This document shows, piece after piece, positions 39,001 to 47,786 of a stretch of 64,000 bases of DNA (position 1 is the stretch's first letter; every line of letters begins with the position of its first letter). Made by a program: the position numbers and the translations under genes. The stretch is from Zelonia costaricensis (Eukaryota > Euglenozoa > Kinetoplastea > Trypanosomatida > Trypanosomatidae): assembly GCA_030849075.1 (NCBI GenBank), contig JASAOO010003515.1, positions 1 through 64,000 on the forward strand. The letters are read 5' to 3'. The notes below the pieces were generated by a model. The model was not told the origin of the DNA. It saw nothing but the letters and a program-made list of their open reading frames with translations, and ran no database searches.

Positions 39001-42000
39001 GTCGGCGACGGCAGCCAGGCTGCACAGGAACTGCGCCACATCCGCGAGGGCCGCGTAGCACTGCGCCTGGGCCGCCGCGCTGCCCTCCACCACGTAGGCG
39101 GTGCCCGCCGCGCCATCGCCGCGCACCCCGGGCAGCCCCTCCAGCGCGCCGAGCAGCACGTCCACCACCATCTCCGCGGAGGGCACGAGGTCACGGTACA
39201 GGTACGGAAGCACATCGCGGTAGAAGCTGAGCCAGCGCGACAGCGTCGCCTCGTTCTCGCGCCGTGCCACGGCTGCAGCCGCGGCGTCGGCCGCCGTGCT
39301 CAGCGACGCCTCCGAGGCGAGTGCCAGCTCCACGTTCCCCGCGGTCTCAGCCACAACGTCCGCGGCTGCTGCGGCTGCGCGGGGGGGCTCGTAGCGGCTC
39401 AGCACGAGCTCGACCACCTCGCCTAGCATCGCGTAGAGGGACTTGTTCGCGAGCACGGCCGGCGGCGCGCGTCGCAGCTCATCCAGCATCGGCGTTGCGC
39501 TATCATGCCCCTCCTCCGAGGCGGAGCGCGCGCTGTTGTCGAGCGCCCCGCTCGCGGTGCTGTCGCTACTCCGCCATGCGCGGCCTGCGAGAACATCGTC
39601 CAGCAGCTGCAGCGGCTGTGCAGCCCAGTGCCGCGACGCGGCGGCCGCCCCCTCGCCGTCCCCGCGTGCCAGGGTGCGCTTCCCCTGGCCGCCCTCAGCG
39701 TCGTCGAGGTACCACACGACGCCGCGGATGTGCTCGAGCAGCACAGCCTGCACGGCGTGCAAGTCCGCTTGCACAGCCAGGCGCAGCAGTGGCAGAAGCT
39801 GGGTGGAGGTGTACTGCCACGTCTGCCTGGCGGTGTGGTGCGGCTGCATGCGTGCGCCGGTCTGGCTCACCTCCAGCAAGCGGTTCAGGCACGCTATGGC
39901 GTCCAGTAGGGTGGAGCAGCTCCGCTCTGCCGAGGAACCTCCCGATCCGGTGTGGCGCTCTGACGTGGTGCTGGCGCTGCCGCGGCGGGAGCGGACTCGA
40001 CGCGTCAGCGAGTCCTGCAGCCGCATCTGGGTCGCGTGCACAGAGAGCAGCGCGTGCCGGGCAACGCTCAGCAGCGTCAGCGCCGTCGCGGCAAACACGG
40101 TGTCCGTCGGGCCCTCGCACGCGGGAGCTGCCGATGTTGCGGCGACCTCGCCCTCCTCGAAGGGCACAAACGACTGCGCCTCGAGCCCTCGCAGCAGCAC
40201 GCGCAGGGCGTTGGGTGTCGGGCTGCGCATAGCAAGCCGCACCCACGTCCCCGCTGACGGGCACTGCAGTAGCGCCGCAACGTAGTGCACCAGCTCCGCT
40301 GCCTCCACACAGCGGTACACACGCCTCGCGTTGGAGTTACCGTCGCCCTCGGGGTGCGGTGACGCCGCTGAGGTCGGAGATGCCGTGAGCGCTGGGGCAG
40401 CGAGGGGCTGCGGGGTTGTCGTGGGCGGCAGCAGCACCGTCAGTGCAACGGTGGTGAGGCGGGAGAGGCCGTCCGCCGCCGCCGCGGAAGGGGCCGACAC
40501 CGTCGAGGGCGAGACCGGCATCAGTGGACACACAAACGACGAAAAGAGAGGCAGCAGGAGGCCATGCAAGTCGGCGGCGACGGTGCCGCTGACGTAGGCG
40601 CGCGCGAGCTGCCGCGTCGACTCCGTGATGGGGCACGCGGCAGTGCTAGCCGCGAAGGCGCACGGGACATACACGACGCAGTCCAGCAAGACAAGGCAGC
40701 CGAGAAACAGCACGCCGGGGTCCTGCAGTGCGGCGATGGCCAGAGGCGATGTGCTGGACTGCACGCGCCCGCGGCGCTGCTCGGCACGCAGGTCAGTCAG
40801 CGCACGGTGCAGGGCGATGAGCCGCGGCACGGCCGCATCTGTCGGCGTCTGCAGCAGCACGACGTCGAAGCAGCGCGCACACGCTGGTGAGACGGCGAGG
40901 AGGGCGAGCAGCGCGGTGGTGCACATCTCCCCTGCGTCCGCGTAGTCGCCCGCCTCGCCGCCCACGTGCACCGCATGTCCGTGCGGGCTGTGCGGCAACA
41001 GCGCAGCAGCAGCCACGTCCTGCGGTGCGGCGGGTGCGGTGCCCTTCCACAGACTCCGCACCACCGGGGACACGGCGCACGCCCCGCAGAAGGCAGCGGC
41101 CTCCGGAAAGCCGCCTGTGACGGGGCAGTGCGGCTCCAACGCGCGGTACGCGGCCTCGGGCAGCAGGCAGCCACGCCCGCGCTGCAGGACGTCAAGGATC
41201 AGCCGCACCGCACGCGTGAAGAAGAGCGGGGCGCCGGCTTCGGCCGCAGTGGGGGCGCTCTCGCAGAGGCCAGCGAGCCACGCGGAGGTGTGCTTTGCCA
41301 GCTCATGCTCCTGCGCGCCGGCGCCGTCCTCGGAGGCGGAGTCGAGCAGGACGCCGAACAGCGCCCGCTGCCGGCAGCGCAGGTGGAGCTGCGAAAGGAA
41401 GGAGGTGAGGCGCAGCGTTGTGCGGTGCAGGCGGGCCAGCAGTTTCTGCAACTCCGCCGGCAGCGTCGCCGCCCTCACTGCGACGGCTGATGCGCTGTGA
41501 AGTGTGACGGCTGTGAGAGACGTGGCGGCTGCGCGCACGTGCTGCAGCACACACGCATCCACACCGCTGAGCACCGCCGAGAAGAAGTCGACCGTCACGA
41601 CCGACGGCGTCGCGGTAGCGCTCGCCGTCGCCAGCACGGTGTCCAGCAGCGGCTGCAGCACCTCTTGAACCCGCTGCACCAGCAGCCGGAGCAGCGCATT
41701 CGCAGCGAACAACAACACCTGCAGCTGCGCGGCGGGCGCCGACATCGTCACCGCCGCAGCTGCGGCGGCCCCCACGCCACGGAGGACGCGACTCAGTAGC
41801 ATTGCGACGCGCTCGGCCAGCTTCAGCGAGGCCCGCGCGTACTCCTGCGCGGCAGCCGGCTGCTCCGCCGCCGCGTCCACGAGCACCGGCACAAGCGCCG
41901 CCGTGGCGCGGTGCACGTGGTCCAGCTCCTCCGTGATGCGCCGCTCCGCACGGGTGACGGCGACCGCGTGCAGATGCGCCGCCGCGGACGGCGCACAGCT

Positions 42001-44538
42001 CTCCTCCACACGGTGGGCAGAGGTGGTGGCTTGTGCGTCGAGCGATAAGTGCCGCTCCTCCAGCGCCGGCTCCAGCAGCGTCGTCACCACACGCAGCACG
42101 CACGTGTCGAGGTCGATGAACGACGTCCACGGCAGCACGCGCAGGAGCTCGCGCAGCTCCGCCGTCCACGCCGCTGCTGCGGTTGCCGATGCGGCAGCCG
42201 CCCCCGCCGTCGTCACCGCATGCGGCATTGACGCGATGAGGCGACCAAGTTGAGGCAACAGGAGCGGAGCCACGTGGACGAGGAAGGGGGCGACGGCGCC
42301 CTCGCGCGGTGGAACCTCTTCGTCCTCGTGCAGCGTGAGGTCCGCCGCGTCGGGGCTCGTGCACAGCGCGGCATCGGCTCCGTCGCCGACCCCCGCGGCC
42401 TCGGACAGGCCGCGGTAGCGGAGCAGAAAGCAGAGGGCGCGCAGCCAGACGAGGGGCACCGCGACAGCAGCCGGCACGTCCACCGACGCAGTGCTCGGTG
42501 CGATCTTCGCCTCCCGCCAACTCAGCGCCGCCGCCACAGTGGAGGCCGTGGCGAGGCGTGGCGAGGGCGTCGTGCTGCCCGCCTGCGTCGCGGCGCGTTC
42601 CATGGACGCCACCACACCCGACACGAACGGCGGCACGTTCGCAGCAGCGCCCGCTGGGCCAGCCGCGGGACGGCCCCAGCGCGCCTCCCAGTGCGCGACC
42701 ACCATGTAGAAGCCGTGGGAGAGCACATAGGACGTAACATCGCGCACGTAAGCGGAGGACGAGACCGCGGCGGCCACGGCGCTCGACGCGGCGGGCTCAT
42801 CCACCGCGTCATCCAGACCAGCAAACCCCGCCGAAGCGAAGGCGCGCGCTGCCGCCGCACCTCTGCCGGCATCGCCGGCCCCGTCGCTGCTGCCGCTGCC
42901 GTGTGTGGGGTCTACCGTGAGCCACTGGAGCACGCGCCGCGCGACGCTGGGGGTGCCGTGCCGTGAGCCAAGCAGCTGCACCGCGGCCGCGACGAGCAGC
43001 GCTTTGACGTCGAACGAGAAGAGCGGCCCGCACGCTGGCGTGTGCGGCGGTGGCCGCGGTGTGCTGCAGTCACTCCACGCCGGCTGCGAGGTGGGCGACG
43101 ACAACGCCGCCGCCGCCGCCGCCTCCCCCGCGTGGGGCGTACAAGCGTGCGGCAGTGCAGCAGGCGCTCCCACGGCGGTGACGGGCTCCGTGGCGGCGAG
43201 GGGGCACACAAGGAGCAGGAGGTCCAGCGCGAGGCGGTGCGTGCGCTCCTGCACGTCTTGCAGGCAGTTCAAGAGAGCAGAGGCGACCACCTCCGCGTCG
43301 CCGCCGACCCAGTCGGGCAGCCCCGCCACCGCCCCCGCGCCGATTGGTGCCGACGTGGCCGCCGCTCCAGCGCGCTCAGCCGCGACGACGGTGGCGGCGG
43401 CGGCATCGTGAGACGCACCGTCGCCCACCACGGCGCCTCCACCCGCGGCGGCGGCAGGGCTGTCCGCCACGAACGTCTTCATGAGTGTCAAGGCCTGGGG
43501 ACGCAGCGGAGCCGCGTCGCGTATGAGCATCCACGTGTGGGCCGCGAGCACCTGTGCCCCACGCAGCTCCGACGCGCACTGGGGAAGGGGCGGTGACCCA
43601 GGCGCAGGGCGTGGTTCCAGCGAGGCGGCTGCGGACCACGGTGTGCGCCCGCTGTGGGCCAGGGTGGTCTGGATGTACTCAAGCAGCGCCATGGCGCGCC
43701 GGTACATGCCGCTCGTCTCGGACTCCTCCAAGCAGCTCAGCAGCGCGGTCAGCAGCCCCTGCGCGCAGCCACGCAGCGCTGTGGGGGGTAGCCGGCGCAC
43801 AAGACTGCCATCCAGCAGTTCCAGCACATCCGCCTTCACCTGCATTGACGCCAGAGGCAGCAGCTCCAGCAGTGCGGGCAGCACGTACGGCAGGTCCTTC
43901 GCCATCGGGTACACAGGGTTCGCGCAGTCGAGGTAACACTGCACCACCTCCAGCGCCTTGCGTTGCACGCCGAGGACGCTTTGCGGACTCAGCATCCGCG
44001 CAAGCGTCTTGGCCACGTGCACGCCGTTTGGCAGCTCCACAGCCCCAACAACGTCCTTGTACTGTTGCACACAGCGCAGCAGCTGGCCGAGAAGGTGGGC
44101 TTGCGCCGCCCAGTCCGCCAGCGCCGTACCGTCGATGGCGGTGAGCAGCTTGTGCAGCTCGCGCTCCAGCTTGTGGTACTCCCTACTCTCCCGCCACCGC
44201 GCCACGTCCTCGCTGGAGGGGGGCGGCGGCGTCGGGGGTAGCGGTGACACGGGGGTGGGTCTCCTGGCTTGCGCGAGGGTGTCGCTGGAGGACGGACGGG
44301 AGGCGGCCATCAGCGCTGGCGAGGAGCCGGCCTCGGTCTTTGCGCGGCTTGTTGCGGTCCTCGGCGCAGGGACTGCCTCGGCGTCACCCGCGTCAGAGCT
44401 GCGCGAGCTGGCGGTGGCGGTGGCCGACGTGGACTGCGGCGCTGCCTCTGGCCGAGTCGTGGTTGCAGCCCTCAGCGCCGGCATCGCGCGTGCCGGCTCA
44501 GCGAGGGGCTCGCCGCGGCCACCGTCCGCGTCGCTCAT
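36043..44538 (-). CDS. Dopey (DOP1) family protein
   Basis: A 2831-residue protein, the largest gene here. Residues about 108-310 match the Dopey N-terminal domain: EYHKLERELHKLL, then ADWAAQAHLLGQLLRCVQ, then LPNGVHVAKTLARMLSP, then GVQRKALEVVQCYLD, then LPYVLPALLELLPLASMQVK. These follow the order of the conserved elements (ADW; x-I/V-P-x-x-x-x-x-KrL; GVH-kALEvY). The rest is long Ala/Leu-rich helical (HEAT-like) repeats with Ser/Ala/Gly-rich linkers, as in fungal and animal DOP1. By family it is a peripheral membrane protein that works with MON2 and a P4-ATPase flippase in endosome-to-Golgi traffic; other family members bind kinesin. It is somewhat longer than animal homologues because of low-complexity insertions. 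The start at 44538 (MSDADGG) is preferred over a GTG at 44607. The C-terminal third is the least certain for domain assignment. Confidence 0.85.
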   Translation of the reverse strand: MSDADGGRGEPLAEPARAMPALRAATTTRPEAAPQSTSATATASSRSSDAGDAEAVPAPRTATSRAKTEAGSSPALMAASRPSSSDTLAQARRPTPVSPLPPTPPPPSSEDVARWRESREYHKLERELHKLLTAIDGTALADWAAQAHLLGQLLRCVQQYKDVVGAVELPNGVHVAKTLARMLSPQSVLGVQRKALEVVQCYLDCANPVYPMAKDLPYVLPALLELLPLASMQVKADVLELLDGSLVRRLPPTALRGCAQGLLTALLSCLEESETSGMYRRAMALLEYIQTTLAHSGRTPWSAAASLEPRPAPGSPPLPQCASELRGAQVLAAHTWMLIRDAAPLRPQALTLMKTFVADSPAAAAGGGAVVGDGASHDAAAATVVAAERAGAAATSAPIGAGAVAGLPDWVGGDAEVVASALLNCLQDVQERTHRLALDLLLLVCPLAATEPVTAVGAPAALPHACTPHAGEAAAAAALSSPTSQPAWSDCSTPRPPPHTPACGPLFSFDVKALLVAAAVQLLGSRHGTPSVARRVLQWLTVDPTHGSGSSDGAGDAGRGAAAARAFASAGFAGLDDAVDEPAASSAVAAAVSSSAYVRDVTSYVLSHGFYMVVAHWEARWGRPAAGPAGAAANVPPFVSGVVASMERAATQAGSTTPSPRLATASTVAAALSWREAKIAPSTASVDVPAAVAVPLVWLRALCFLLRYRGLSEAAGVGDGADAALCTSPDAADLTLHEDEEVPPREGAVAPFLVHVAPLLLPQLGRLIASMPHAVTTAGAAAASATAAAAWTAELRELLRVLPWTSFIDLDTCVLRVVTTLLEPALEERHLSLDAQATTSAHRVEESCAPSAAAHLHAVAVTRAERRITEELDHVHRATAALVPVLVDAAAEQPAAAQEYARASLKLAERVAMLLSRVLRGVGAAAAAAVTMSAPAAQLQVLLFAANALLRLLVQRVQEVLQPLLDTVLATASATATPSVVTVDFFSAVLSGVDACVLQHVRAAATSLTAVTLHSASAVAVRAATLPAELQKLLARLHRTTLRLTSFLSQLHLRCRQRALFGVLLDSASEDGAGAQEHELAKHTSAWLAGLCESAPTAAEAGAPLFFTRAVRLILDVLQRGRGCLLPEAAYRALEPHCPVTGGFPEAAAFCGACAVSPVVRSLWKGTAPAAPQDVAAAALLPHSPHGHAVHVGGEAGDYADAGEMCTTALLALLAVSPACARCFDVVLLQTPTDAAVPRLIALHRALTDLRAEQRRGRVQSSTSPLAIAALQDPGVLFLGCLVLLDCVVYVPCAFAASTAACPITESTRQLARAYVSGTVAADLHGLLLPLFSSFVCPLMPVSPSTVSAPSAAAADGLSRLTTVALTVLLPPTTTPQPLAAPALTASPTSAASPHPEGDGNSNARRVYRCVEAAELVHYVAALLQCPSAGTWVRLAMRSPTPNALRVLLRGLEAQSFVPFEEGEVAATSAAPACEGPTDTVFAATALTLLSVARHALLSVHATQMRLQDSLTRRVRSRRGSASTTSERHTGSGGSSAERSCSTLLDAIACLNRLLEVSQTGARMQPHHTARQTWQYTSTQLLPLLRLAVQADLHAVQAVLLEHIRGVVWYLDDAEGGQGKRTLARGDGEGAAAASRHWAAQPLQLLDDVLAGRAWRSSDSTASGALDNSARSASEEGHDSATPMLDELRRAPPAVLANKSLYAMLGEVVELVLSRYEPPRAAAAAADVVAETAGNVELALASEASLSTAADAAAAAVARRENEATLSRWLSFYRDVLPYLYRDLVPSAEMVVDVLLGALEGLPGVRGDGAAGTAYVVEGSAAAQAQCYAALADVAQFLCSLAAVADLETYEAALRAKESMSWIASTFTQEDPVAQARRATLWERSSVLSPLRGALPRLVSAATRCLQACEPSATTPAEAAGVRRSAVRAMWDADVDADEMLGLHSSSSRPGVRGPVLALREQAQRLLWLLSEAAGASFIAAYVRHWCDQYAANTALWVFESAPQRAQRVARQGGTLTAGYTATSQTAVDPESSSGVDGVDAIEQRALCSAKDEAQRAASALLRDTRASMSDVTAALGPLLRTAIEKQPPANTHGHSSDPPSAVASRGGSAGRLAASEPAPPPARPSPAAELLFFLVQLVEGCAAHAWGCLTERDSEAVLAVLADVVAQRPPDTLSFSCLLQALYCVVAYAKDAGAEAAAEGRRTRRSGSRGGQQRTPAHPGAGDAASSPATVTGTYRNRDFSFALCRLLESYRLPTSPAQRSGALLSLRLLCHTLQPVLPPSLSLVDNAGRVVDAATHVLQRALLPVLRRGIASVSEAEILLYSPLVCACLRVLRALITGFTPDLAFERRAQRDVLSLFFSENFFRYSRGALHEWALLLRQWSTLDPSFHGLVCERVVPSPGRLSAMMMSREAEAALWERSLKSLSIYTYAVYGGEATALAAVSSSAGSASAASTAAGTVVRQAEFLHLLREQITQALQRFSSTAVPTAEQLQRREVFVQPVRAALLLFRVVLLSNVRETLAASLWPLVLPEVLRALSIALPVVKTHTTAVTATPAPASAATAPAALDAGVRREVVALQMEALKVLDTDYTLYPAHALAFRWLFADDAAAANLAALQLRSASAPVSEAAVVRRSGLPGVDHLTRAPVVSQMEVLHILQATAPNVAAAAAAHLDAVTLMDAVHEVCDDASTHSADTSRTDAAPCLDTIHRVWPRCPRPSAADRGLRRPLFNIPCTHYPRLQGVHQAAQAFTVLLQRLDMQSSAQGMAASTTTGVAASEPPPQLRQPQSCAASLVQLSAAVRASVGLHNEVDMAYLCDLLEADMTSTDPDTMM

Positions 44539-45815
44539 GGTCGTGAGAGAGAGGGGAGGTGGCGGGCGCGTGAATAGGAAGCGACGGGGGAGTCGTCGTT
44601 TAGACACGACAAGGGAGCGACGGTTTCGCGTGGCACAAAGAGGGCGGAGGTGCGGTCAGCGAGGCGGGAGGCGGCGTTGGACCGGGCCCAAGACGTCCCT
44701 CGACAAGCACCGCTGAAGAACGAAGCAGAGCAGCAGCAGCAGCAGCAGCAAGGGGGTTTAGGCGGCGCACGAGTAGGCGGTGCTTCCGCGTAATAACGTG
44801 AAGCCGATAGGAGAAGCGAAGAGACAAGTGCAATCGACGTTCCCGCGAGACACAGCTGTGGGAGTCCGCAGAGGGACAGGAGGAGCAGTCCTATCAACAC
44901 GCTGTGTGTGTGTGTGTGCTGTTGTGAACGCCTCACGGACAACACTAGCGATGCGCCACCGTGAGACTCTTGCCGCACTGTGGTACACTGCCGCAGCGAG
45001 TGCAAGTGGAAGACGTCGGAAAGGGGGGAGGCGAACAGGGGGCATCAGGAAGTCGAGTCGAACGCGGAGCGGAGCTGCACGAGACGCAGTCCACAGCAAA
45101 CACACTCACACACATCGCTGCTGTCCTGTAGAGCGGCACGGAGAGTCCCCCCGAGGTGGCGTGCCGAGAAGAGGCGCGCTGCACTTCCACACACGTCACA
45201 TGGGGTTCTTCTTCAGTCTAGCCCGAGCCTGAGAGGCGCCCCCTCCATGCGGTGCGGTGCCAGCCTCCTCTCACACAACCCGCAGACGCCGCGAGAGCGC
45301 TCGTGAAGGCACTCGCCCCCCCCCCTGCCCCAGCAGAGCTGATCAAGTCCCTTCGCTGAGAGTCGGTGGAAGAAGTCAGGAGGCTCAATGCGCACGCGTT
45401 CACTCTAGCACATGTGGGCGTGCACGCAACAGCGGGAACGGTCGGCCACGGACTCTCTTGAGACACGGACGCGGCAGAGAGGGGGGGGGTGCGCGTCTGC
45501 ACCCGCACCCCCTCACCCTCCCCTCGATTACTGCGTTTGATGTGCAATTTCATACTCCGAGTCCCTCCCTTGTCTCCCTCTCTCACTCACCTACCCCCCC
45601 TCCCCCTTGCCAAGGAGCACAGAGGCGAGTACACAGAGGGCGGGCGGGGGCGGACGGATCACTGTTGCTGATCACGACACAGCACGGGCCACACAGCCCG
45701 GCGCTCGCAGAATCCACTGAAAGAAGAAGAAAGGCAAGCATGAAAGCAACGAACAAAAAGAAAACAAGGGAGCAGAGCCCAGTGACAGAGCTGTGTGTGT
45801 GCTTGCCCGGCTGCC
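44539..45815. other. Spacer between Dopey and hydrolase-fold genes
   Basis: Contains a CAG repeat (44731-44750), a TG repeat (44903-44919) and C/G runs near 45312 and 45481. It covers the Dopey 5' UTR and the 3' UTR of the hydrolase-fold gene. No gene is supported. Confidence 0.7.
44731..44750. repeat. (CAG)n trinucleotide repeat
   Basis: Six to seven CAG units (CTG on the transcript strand) about 190 nt upstream of the Dopey start. Confidence 0.9.
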
Positions 45816-47627
45816 TCACTGATGGAGGTTCTCGTAGAAGTTGTCGCTGACCCGGCTGTAGTGGAACGTGCCGCGCTGCTTGAAGTAGTTGTAGGTGTAG
45901 AACCCACCAGCGCCGACAGCAGCCAGCAGCAAGATCACGAGCAAGGCCCGTCCCACAAAACGCAGCACCTTGCCAATGAAGCTGCCACTACCCCCAGCGT
46001 CGCTGCCAGGGTCGCCGCTGTTGGGCTTGTCGAAGTCCCAGGCATCCGGTGTGCCGTAGTAGGCCTGCGTCTCACCGTTGATGAAGTCGATCTTGTAGAC
46101 CTTATCCAGCACGCACTGCTCGGCGTCCGCCCAGTTGCCTGTGTCGCCGAACATCTTGAAGTTCCGCAAGAGGCAGGTGGTCAAGACGGAGCTCGGCTCA
46201 TTCACCACACCGCGCAGCTGGCGCACCACCGCCGTGTCGTCGATACCGTGGAGCGAAATGGCAAGCAGGCTGGCAGCGCCAGGCGTCAGCAGGGGGTCCG
46301 CGTCCGCCATGAGCAGGAGCATGCGCTGCGTCGCATTCACAGGAACCACCTTCGCCGCTGCGGTCCCGCTCAAGCGCGGGAACTTCGCCGCCACGTCGTG
46401 AAAGTCAGCCAGCGCCTTGGCAGACGGCAGCACCGAGTACGTGGACGCCGCGCTGCTGCGGAACTGCTCCAGGTCGGTCGGCCCTGCAGAAAGGAGCATG
46501 TTGTTGACCATCCAGTGCATTTGCAAGGGCAGGTTGTCGGAGCACTTGACGTTCTTGTAGGCAGTGACGTAGTCGAACAGCGCGTTGAGCGCCGCGACAT
46601 CCTTGTCGTTGCAGCGCTGCACGCGGTACAGCAGCGAGGGGATGAGGTTCAGAAGATTTGCGTCGCTGGCCATGAACGGGTACGCGGGGTAGCGCAGTAG
46701 GTGGGCCAGCATCGCGCGCAGCTCGTGCAGGAAGGGCTCGCCGGTCTTGCCGCCGGACCACTTTAGCCGCGACGCGCAGGAGAGCTTTCCCGCCTTGGCG
46801 AAGGACAGCACCGCCTGCAGGCGGTTCCACGACCCCTCGCTCGCACCAAGTCGTCCGACGCACGCAACGTGGTCATCGCATAGGGCAAGCACGTGCTGCA
46901 GCGCCGCATCCATGCCACCGCCGCCGAAGTAGTTGTACACGTCGAAGATGGTCGGGTTCACGAAGTCCATGAGCACCACCGCCGAGTTCACATCGGGGTG
47001 GAGCTGCAGCATCCGCAGCACCATGGCGCTGCTCAGACCCTGCGTCAGCACCACGTTCTTGCGATCCTTGCCGAGGGTGCGAAGAACCCACGACAGGTCG
47101 TGCGCCGCCTGTTCCATGGCAAAGTGGGAGACGTTAAGGACGCTACCCTCGACGCTAGACTCGATGGCCAGCTCCGCCGCACACTCTGGCGAAAGCCAGC
47201 AGTGCTGGTTGGAGGCCTTCGCGCTCTTTGAGGTGTTGGCACACGTGTAGTACGAGGGCGACTCCTTCGTGCCGCGTGAGTGCACGAAGACGGCAGAGAT
47301 ACCCGCGCGATAAAGGGTCTTGGCGAGCTCTATGTTCGGGGAGTCCGTCACCATCCACACCCGCACAACGTTCCCGTCGTCTGGGTTGTCCATCAGACCG
47401 CTCACCGACAGCTTCAGCCGGTTTTTCTTCTCCGGCCAGTACTGATAGACCTCGATCGTGGAGCAGACCGTGAATGGCGCCGTGCAAGCGCGGCTCCACC
47501 CCGGCCAGGGCAGGTCGTCCTTGTCAGCCGCCACGGGCGACGTCCCGGCCAACACCACCAGCGCGAGAACACCGACAAGCAGCACCGCCGGCAGCGCCGA
47601 CCTCGTCCGGATCAAAGCTGTCATCAT
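45816..47627 (-). CDS. Type I membrane protein with S33/TAP-like alpha/beta-hydrolase fold
   Basis: A 603-residue protein. The N-terminus is a signal peptide (hydrophobic core LPAVLLVGVLALVVLAG, cleavage probably after about residue 36). The luminal part resembles tripeptidyl-aminopeptidase/S33 hydrolases: a nucleophile elbow GLSSA with Ser199, then a helix and LHPDVNSAVVLMDFVNP; and near residue 444 LLLMADADPLLTP, the strand and loop carrying the acid of the triad. The region where these enzymes have the catalytic GHG reads VVNEPSS, so the His seems absent. Possible N-glycosylation sites are NTS, NVS and NAT. One membrane helix (about 553-582) is followed by a 21-residue cytosolic tail containing YSRV and YENL, both fitting the YxxPhi endosomal/lysosomal sorting motif. 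An endolysosomal pseudo-hydrolase or receptor is inferred. Start at 47627 (MMTAL). Confidence 0.8.
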   Translation of the reverse strand: MMTALIRTRSALPAVLLVGVLALVVLAGTSPVAADKDDLPWPGWSRACTAPFTVCSTIEVYQYWPEKKNRLKLSVSGLMDNPDDGNVVRVWMVTDSPNIELAKTLYRAGISAVFVHSRGTKESPSYYTCANTSKSAKASNQHCWLSPECAAELAIESSVEGSVLNVSHFAMEQAAHDLSWVLRTLGKDRKNVVLTQGLSSAMVLRMLQLHPDVNSAVVLMDFVNPTIFDVYNYFGGGGMDAALQHVLALCDDHVACVGRLGASEGSWNRLQAVLSFAKAGKLSCASRLKWSGGKTGEPFLHELRAMLAHLLRYPAYPFMASDANLLNLIPSLLYRVQRCNDKDVAALNALFDYVTAYKNVKCSDNLPLQMHWMVNNMLLSAGPTDLEQFRSSAASTYSVLPSAKALADFHDVAAKFPRLSGTAAAKVVPVNATQRMLLLMADADPLLTPGAASLLAISLHGIDDTAVVRQLRGVVNEPSSVLTTCLLRNFKMFGDTGNWADAEQCVLDKVYKIDFINGETQAYYGTPDAWDFDKPNSGDPGSDAGGSGSFIGKVLRFVGRALLVILLLAAVGAGGFYTYNYFKQRGTFHYSRVSDNFYENLHQ

Positions 47628-47703
47628 TGGCGTGTTGTGCGTGCGGGAACGCCCTGTACGTGGGTGTGTTACAAGGTGTCCGAGAGTAGTGCTTGCGTAT
47701 GCG

Positions 47704-47708
<5 letters not shown>

Positions 47709-47740
<32 letters not shown>
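47709..47740. repeat. (TG)n microsatellite upstream of hydrolase-fold gene
   Basis: Sixteen TG units, 82-113 nt before the start at 47627, probably in its 5' UTR. Confidence 0.95.
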
Positions 47741-47741
<1 letters not shown>

Positions 47742-47760
47742 GATGGATGGGTTTGGATTC

Positions 47761-47786
47761 CTCAAGATGACAGGGGGAGGGAGTGG
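47761..47786 (-). promoter_or_regulatory. Candidate trans-splice acceptor for the hydrolase-fold gene
   Basis: On the minus strand CCCACTCCCTCCCCCTGTCATCTTGAG ends at 47761, about 134 nt before the start and upstream of the CA repeat. Confidence 0.5.

Noticed and set aside
44535..45005. 156-codon frame ending in an ATGA overlap with the Dopey start
   Set aside because: It begins with TTG, has no ATG, and its poly-Cys run is just the CTG repeat read in one frame. Not a credible upstream ORF.
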